A DNA stretch of 64,000 nucleotides from Micromonospora sp. MA102 (GTDB lineage: Bacteria > Actinomycetota > Actinomycetes > Mycobacteriales > Micromonosporaceae): the NCBI RefSeq assembly GCF_025460765.1, contig NZ_JAMWEG010000002.1, positions 310,001-374,000 on the forward strand. The letters run 5' to 3'. Shown piece after piece: positions 60,062-64,000 of this stretch. Under the pieces are notes generated by a model that ran no database searches, had not been told where the DNA came from, and saw nothing but the letters and a program-made list of their open reading frames with translations. The position numbers and the translations under genes are program-made. Position 1 is the first letter of the stretch. Each line of letters begins with the position of its first letter.

Positions 60062-60568
60062 TCACTCCCCGGTCCGGCCGTCGATCGCCTCCCGCAGGAT
60101 GTCGGCGTGCCCGAGGTGGCGGGCGTACTCGTCGACCATGTGCGCGAGAATCCAGCGCAGAGAGTGCGCTTTCCCGGTGCCGGGGTTGCGGCCGACCGCG
60201 TCCAGCGGGCGTTCGGCGGTGATCCGCCGCGCGGCGGCCACCTCCGCCCGCCAGAGCGCGAAGGTCTCCGCGCCGGTGGCCTCCGCGACGTCGGTGAACG
60301 GGGCGTCCGGGTCGTCGGTGAGGTCGTAGAGGTCACCGGGGGCGGCCTCGGCGAGCACCGCCTGGAAATACCACCGCTCCACGGTGGCCAGGTGCCGGAC
60401 CAGGCCGATCAGGGACAGGCCGGACGAGGGCACCGGCCGCAGGCGCAGCTGCGCGTCGGTGAGGTCGGCGCACTTGCGGACCAGCGCGTCCCGCTGGAAG
60501 TCCAGGAAGGTCTCCAGCAGGGAGCGTTCGTCCACGGTGGCCGGCAGCGCGAACCGTTCATCGATCAT
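60062..60568 (-). CDS. DinB-like four-helix metal-binding protein
   Basis: 168 residues, DUF664/DinB family. Helical bundle with metal-ligand histidines in LIGLVRHLATVERWYF and HMVDEYARHLGHADILRE, and a third near DAPFTDV. DinB-superfamily members include thiol-dependent S-transferases using mycothiol or bacillithiol, plausible in a mycothiol-producing actinobacterium. ATG 60568 gives MIDERFALPATVDERSLLET. Confidence 0.88.
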   Translation of the reverse strand: MIDERFALPATVDERSLLETFLDFQRDALVRKCADLTDAQLRLRPVPSSGLSLIGLVRHLATVERWYFQAVLAEAAPGDLYDLTDDPDAPFTDVAEATGAETFALWRAEVAAARRITAERPLDAVGRNPGTGKAHSLRWILAHMVDEYARHLGHADILREAIDGRTGE

Positions 60569-60653
60569 TGGCCGGATCGTACGCGCGTTCGACGTCCGGT
60601 GGGTGCCGGCCGCGGTGGCCCGGCCGCGTCGTGCGGCAACCGCCCGTGCCGGG

Positions 60654-61436
60654 TCAGCCCCGCCCGGCCAGTGCGGCCGCCACGGCCAGGGCGAACCGCG
60701 CCGGATTGTCGACCATGACGTTGTGGCCGCAGTCCGGAATCCCCACCGCGTCGACACCCGCGGCGGCCAGCCGGTCCGCGTCGGACCGCGGCCCGTCGGC
60801 CGCCGGATACAGCACCGTGCGCGGCACGGCCAGCCTCTCCAGCTCCTCGCGCACGCCCGGGGTCGTGCCGCGGAGCAGGCTCATCGCCGTGCGGTAGAGC
60901 GCCTCCCGCCCGGCCAGGCGCATCGTGGCCGCCCACTCCGACCCGACGAACGCCAGCGTCTCGTCCCAGCCGTGGTCCAGGAACTCCTGCTCGGTGTGGT
61001 AGACGCCGATGCCCGAGCTGCCCGGCCGCTTCGTCGTCGGCAACGTCTCCGGAGCGTCGAGCGCGGGATCGACGAGCACGAGGCGGCGTACCAACCGGGG
61101 GTGGCGCGCCGCCAGCAGGACCGCGACGGCACCGCCCGCGCTGTGCGCGATCACGTCGGCGTCCGTCACCGCGGCCCGGTCCAGCGCGTGGGCCAGCAGG
61201 TCCGCGTGCAGGTCCAGGGTGTACGCCACGTGCGCCGGCCGGTCGCTGATACCGAAGCCCAGCAGGTCCATGAGCAGTGAGCGGTGCCCGGCCAGGGCGG
61301 GGTGCGCGATGGCCTCGGCGTAGTAGGGGGCGGAGCTGGCACCGAGTCCGTGCAGGTAGACGCGGGCGGGTTCGGTGCCGGGAAGCTCGGCCCAGCGGAT
61401 CCGGGAACCGTCCGGGGTCACGATGGCGCTATGCAT
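60654..61436 (-). CDS. Alpha/beta hydrolase
   Basis: 260 residues. Catalytic features: oxyanion HGLGASSAPYY, nucleophile Ser near 96 in AHSAGGAVAVLL, Asp in the LYPAADGPRSD region and His in DCGHNVMVDNP. A typical small-molecule esterase/lipase or haloperoxidase-like enzyme; substrate unknown. Divergent from the PadR gene, sharing a 24-bp palindrome in the gap, so it is likely the PadR target. ATG 61436. Confidence 0.9.
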   Translation of the reverse strand: MHSAIVTPDGSRIRWAELPGTEPARVYLHGLGASSAPYYAEAIAHPALAGHRSLLMDLLGFGISDRPAHVAYTLDLHADLLAHALDRAAVTDADVIAHSAGGAVAVLLAARHPRLVRRLVLVDPALDAPETLPTTKRPGSSGIGVYHTEQEFLDHGWDETLAFVGSEWAATMRLAGREALYRTAMSLLRGTTPGVREELERLAVPRTVLYPAADGPRSDADRLAAAGVDAVGIPDCGHNVMVDNPARFALAVAAALAGRG

Positions 61437-61444
61437 GGCGAAGA

Positions 61445-61468
61445 AGATACCTCTAACCCGAGGTATCT
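61445..61468. promoter_or_regulatory. Probable PadR operator between hydrolase and PadR genes
   Basis: AGATACCTC (61445-61453), six bases, GAGGTATCT (61460-61468): a perfect dyad with nine-base arms. It sits nine bases upstream of the hydrolase start and about 40 before the PadR start; GGTATATC (61478-61485) resembles a half-site. Confidence 0.65.
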
Positions 61469-61508
61469 AGGCAAGATGGTATATCGGCAAGGGGGTATGA
61501 TCTGGATC

Positions 61509-62033
61509 ATGTTGGAACTCGCGGTCCTCGGCTTCCTCTACGACGACCAGCTGCACGGCTACGACCTGCGGAAGCGCATCGCCGCCCTGACCGGGCACGT
61601 GCGCCCGATCGCCGACGGCACGCTCTACCCGCTGCTCAAGCGACTGGAGGCGGCCGGACTGCTGACCCGCGAGCTCCAGCCCGGCCGGGTGGCCGCGCCG
61701 CGACAGGTGCTGTCGCTGACCGCCGCCGGCCGCCAGGCCCTGCTCGACCGGCTACGCGAGCCCGACGACCTGTTCATCACCGACGAGAACCGGTGGTTCA
61801 CGCTGCTCGCGTTCCTGCGTCACCTCGACGACCGGGCGGCCCAGGCGGCGGTCCTGCGGCGGCGCCTGACCTTCCTCACGCAGCCGGCCAGCTTCTTCTG
61901 GGACGGCGACCGGCCGCTGCGCGCCGCCGACTTCGACGACCCGTTCCGGCGGGGGCTGTTCACCATCGCGACGGCGACGACGCGCACCGAGCTGGCCTGG
62001 CTGCGGGAGACGCTCGCGGATCTCGACGCCTGA
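61509..62033 (+). CDS. PadR-family transcriptional regulator
   Basis: 174 residues. Winged helix MLELAVLGFLYDDQLHGYDL, ADGTLYPLLKRLEAAGLLTR and a C-terminal helical domain (about 95-174) as in PadR-s2/Vir-type members. ATG 61509 gives the usual PadR start; ATG 61497 lies right behind a GGGGG run with no usable spacing. Divergent from an alpha/beta hydrolase with a shared palindrome. Confidence 0.9.
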   Translation: MLELAVLGFLYDDQLHGYDLRKRIAALTGHVRPIADGTLYPLLKRLEAAGLLTRELQPGRVAAPRQVLSLTAAGRQALLDRLREPDDLFITDENRWFTLLAFLRHLDDRAAQAAVLRRRLTFLTQPASFFWDGDRPLRAADFDDPFRRGLFTIATATTRTELAWLRETLADLDA

Positions 62034-62035
62034 GC

Positions 62036-62062
62036 GCCCGGGTGGTGTCGCGGCCCCCGGGC
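62036..62062. terminator. Weak hairpin between PadR and luciferase-like genes
   Basis: GCCCGGG (62036-62042) pairs with CCCGGGC (62056-62062) with a 13-base loop, right after the PadR stop. Short stem, so uncertain. Confidence 0.35.
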
Positions 62063-62087
62063 CGGAATGCCGGCGAACCGGAGCCGG

Positions 62088-63011
62088 TCAGGCGACGGCG
62101 GCCAGGCGGGGGAGCAGCGGCGCCAGGGCGTCGACGGCGCCGGCGCGGACCACGTAGCGGGTGATGCCCCAGCGGCGCCGGTGCTCGGCGACGGCCGCGA
62201 CGATCTCGTCAGCGGTGCCGATCAGCACGAACGGGGTGGCCAGCAGGTCGGCGACGGTCAACCCGGTGTCGGCGGCGATCGGAGCGGCCGCGGCCTCCGC
62301 GTCGTCGGTCACGGTCACCTGCTGGACCAGGGACTCCAGCGCGGGCGGCGCGTCCCGCCCGGCCGCCCCGGCCGCCACGTGCGCGAGCTGCGCCTCGATC
62401 TGGTCGGCCCGCCACCGCACGTCGTGGGCGTGGCCGTCGGCCAGGGTACGCCCGAAGCCGGTCAACCCGACCACGTCGGCATGCGCGCCGGCCCAGCGCA
62501 GCAGCGTCGAATTGGCCGTACCCATGGTGAGCGGGACCCGGTCCCGCACCGGTCGCAGCTCGGTCAGCCGGGCGGCGTACGCGGCCAGCTCGGGGGTGTC
62601 CACGGTGACCTCGTTCCCGGCCAGCAAATCCCGCACGGCCTCGGCGACCGCGACGCAGCGGCGGACCCGGGCGGCGACGTCGGGGCGCTCGCGCCCGACG
62701 GCCCGCCACTCGGCCGGGGTGTGTCCGGCGCCCAGGCCGAGCCGGGCCCGGCCGCCGGAGACCACGTCGAGGGTGGCCACGTCGGTGGCGAGCAGGATCG
62801 GTTCCCGCACCCCGGCGTTCGAGACGTACGAGCCGAGGCCGAGCGTGGAGGTCACGGCCGCCGCGGCCGCGAGCGCCACGAACGGCGACGGGCCGTGGCC
62901 GGGGTGGTCGGCGGCCAGCAACGCGTCGAAACCGGCCGCCTCGACCCGCCGGGCCAGGTCGCTCCAGCTCGCCGCGTCGGTCGGCCCGGACTGCACGGAG
63001 AAGATCGCCAT
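62088..63011 (-). CDS. Luciferase-like F420-dependent oxidoreductase
   Basis: 307 residues, TIM-barrel LLM-class flavin/F420 enzyme: MAIFSVQSGPTDAASWSDLA, GFDALLAADHPGHGPSPFVA, TLGLGSYVSNAGVREPILLA and RLGLGAGHTPAEWRAVGRE. The C-terminal half has ADVVGLTGFGRTLADGHAHD and ATPFVLIGTADEIVAAVAEH. Actinobacterial LLM proteins of this shape mostly use F420, and a matching NADPH:F420 reductase is encoded at 20.5 kb. Substrate unknown. ATG 63011. Confidence 0.88.
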   Translation of the reverse strand: MAIFSVQSGPTDAASWSDLARRVEAAGFDALLAADHPGHGPSPFVALAAAAAVTSTLGLGSYVSNAGVREPILLATDVATLDVVSGGRARLGLGAGHTPAEWRAVGRERPDVAARVRRCVAVAEAVRDLLAGNEVTVDTPELAAYAARLTELRPVRDRVPLTMGTANSTLLRWAGAHADVVGLTGFGRTLADGHAHDVRWRADQIEAQLAHVAAGAAGRDAPPALESLVQQVTVTDDAEAAAAPIAADTGLTVADLLATPFVLIGTADEIVAAVAEHRRRWGITRYVVRAGAVDALAPLLPRLAAVA

Positions 63012-63153
63012 CGGCCCAGCATTCCCCGGGTACGCCGGTCCCGACCAGCCCGGACCCGCCGATTCTGCTGACCGGCGAATCCCCCGAAGTCCGACGGGCA
63101 GGGGCCCCTTCTCGACGCCGGGGGTCAGGAAGGGGCCCGTCGTTCCAGGCTGA

Positions 63154-63246
63154 TCACCTCGTTGGCCGAGCGCAGCGGCGGGAAGTAGAACGCCGCCCGA
63201 GCTGCCCGGTGCCCGCCGCGGCGGCGTCGACGGTGTCGACGGTCAT
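63154..63246 (-). pseudogene. Short coupled frame after hemerythrin gene, possible frameshifted remnant
   Basis: Starting at ATG 63246, which overlaps the hemerythrin stop (ATGA), a 30-codon frame encodes MTVDTVDAAAAGTGQLG and ends at 63154. A single-base shift inside it would read ARAAFYFPPLRSANEVISLE then RRAPS, a peptide with better amino-acid composition, ending near 63130. Either a tiny coupled gene or the trace of a damaged one; no homologue recognised. Confidence 0.25.
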
Positions 63247-63755
63247 GCGTTCTCCGTCCGTTCGAGGAGGTCCCCGTCTCCGGGTGGCGTGACGCCGAGC
63301 AGTTCCACGGGGTCGCCGCCCAGCCGGTTCAAGGCGGCGACCAGCTTCCGCTCCTCGTAGCTGAAGTGCGACTCCAGCAGCGCCGCCAGCCCGTCCAGCT
63401 CGGCCCGGACGGTCCGGCCGTCGGCCGCACCGGCGAGCAGGGCGTCGATCCGGCGGAGGAGGTCGGCGACCACCCGGTGGTCGGCGCTCAGCTCGGCGAG
63501 CACGGGACGCAGCTCGGGCGCCCGCTCTGCCAGGGCCTGGAACGCGTCGCCGTCCTCGCCGGTGTGGTGCCGGTCCAGCGCGGCGCAGAAGCCGACGCAG
63601 TGCGCGCGCAGCTCCCGGGTCAGGGCGGCGCCGCCGGTGGGGGAGTCGAGGCTCGCGCGGAGCCGGGCCAGCTCCTCGCGGAGCCAGTGGTGGATCTCGA
63701 TCAACTGGGTGCCGAGGGCGGTCAGCCGGCCGCTCGACGGGTGGGATGGGTGCAC
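63243..63755 (-). CDS. Hemerythrin HHE-domain protein
   Basis: 170 residues. Hemerythrin-like four-helix domain: IEIHHWLREELARL, HCVGFCAALDRHHTGEDGDA, LSADHRVVADLLRRID and LESHFSYEERKLVAAL provide His and Glu ligands of a di-iron site. Similar actinobacterial proteins respond to peroxide, NO or oxygen. GTG 63755 (VHPSHPSSGRLTALG) is preceded by AGGGGACC on its strand; the longer frame upstream is Arg/Pro-rich and unlikely. Confidence 0.88.
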   Translation of the reverse strand: MHPSHPSSGRLTALGTQLIEIHHWLREELARLRASLDSPTGGAALTRELRAHCVGFCAALDRHHTGEDGDAFQALAERAPELRPVLAELSADHRVVADLLRRIDALLAGAADGRTVRAELDGLAALLESHFSYEERKLVAALNRLGGDPVELLGVTPPGDGDLLERTENA

Positions 63756-63847
63756 ATGGTCCCCTGCTGTCCCGCGCCTCCATGCCCACGGCGGCCTTCG
63801 TGCCGGGTGCACCGCGACGCTGCGCGGCAGTCTAGAACACCGCGTCC

Positions 63848-64000
63848 TCACTCGCCCTCGTCGCGGTCGTGAGGCTCGTGCCAGCGCGCGCGGTAGGCCG
63901 CCTCGTGGGCCTCGTGGCTGGTGCGCTCCTCGAAGACCAGCCCCCGCAGCGCCCGCCGGCCCTCGTCGAAGACCACCACCTCGGCGGCCACCATGCCGAC
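63848..64000 (-). CDS. Unidentified protein, C-terminal part (5' end outside window)
   Basis: The window edge cuts this minus-strand gene; the stop TGA is at 63850-63848. The last 50 residues read VGMVAAEVVVFDEGRRALRG then LVFEERTSHEAHEAAYRARW and end HEPHDRDEGE, acidic and His-rich. No family is recognised. Codon use is normal for the region, so it is probably a real gene. Confidence 0.55.
   Translation of the reverse strand, partial: VGMVAAEVVVFDEGRRALRGLVFEERTSHEAHEAAYRARWHEPHDRDEGE

Overview
The window is high-GC DNA (about 70 percent or more G+C, strong GC bias at third codon positions, many GTG starts) from an actinobacterium. Gene content, F420-dependent enzymes, a mycobacterial-type gene order and protein wording point to the Micromonosporaceae, probably Micromonospora or a close relative; the genus is an inference. 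The backbone is the conserved actinobacterial segment known in Mycobacterium tuberculosis as Rv2217-Rv2230c (lipB, lipA, DUF4191 protein, RDD protein, glnA1, glnE, glnA2, panB, RNase H/phosphatase, zinc-ribbon protein, Nif3-like protein), here opened up by insertions of regulators, transporters and accessory genes.

Layout. 1-2.4 kb: Nif3-like / zinc-ribbon / RNase HI-phosphatase operon. 2.6-7.2 kb: DUF3311 + sodium:solute symporter, a divergent MarR/MFS pair with twin palindromic operators, and a TSUP permease. 7.3-7.7 kb: the RNase P RNA gene. 7.7-18 kb: accessory stretch with a YCII protein, membrane protein, acetyltransferase, MFS/LysR pair, GAF-PP2C phosphatase, TetR/FBP pair, PadR + membrane protein, and an M48 protease. 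18-21.7 kb: SPOR-like small protein, a histone H1-like Lys/Ala repeat protein, RNB ribonuclease, F420 reductase, VOC protein. 21.7-26.5 kb: panB, glutamine-dependent nadE, glnA2, DUF350 protein. 26.5-30.6 kb: a WYL regulator followed by a large NACHT NTPase, the best candidate for a defence system. 30.7-34.5 kb: VOC protein, secreted protein, virginiamycin B lyase-like protein, LD-carboxypeptidase, class I amidotransferase. 34.5-44.2 kb: glnE, structured non-coding region, membrane proteins including two polyprenyl-phosphomannose mannosyltransferase paralogues, glnA1 with a GlnR box. 44.5-51 kb: RDD, DUF4191, a small protein, a large LuxR/AAA regulator, a GT-C-like protein. 51-57.6 kb: lipA, a T-box riboswitch controlling an archaeal-type aspartyl-tRNA synthetase, ammonia-dependent nadE, VOC protein, lipB, membrane protein. 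57.8-64 kb: PHB depolymerase, epimerase, DinB, hydrolase/PadR pair, F420-dependent oxidoreductase, hemerythrin protein and a partial gene.

How the genes work together. glnA1 (with the adenylylation-type Tyr motif), glnE that adenylylates it, and glnA2 form a nitrogen assimilation block; a near-consensus GlnR operator lies upstream of glnA1 and a weaker one upstream of glnA2. lipB and lipA supply lipoate. Two different NAD synthetases (glutaminase-fused and ammonia-only) are present. Most regulators stand divergently next to one target gene and share a palindrome with it. The strongest signals beyond ordinary annotation are the translational T-box of aspS (complete with UGGCACC bulge, candidate GAC specifier and an anti-SD sequestrator), the WYL-NACHT pair, the GlnR box, and two long inverted repeats downstream of glnE.
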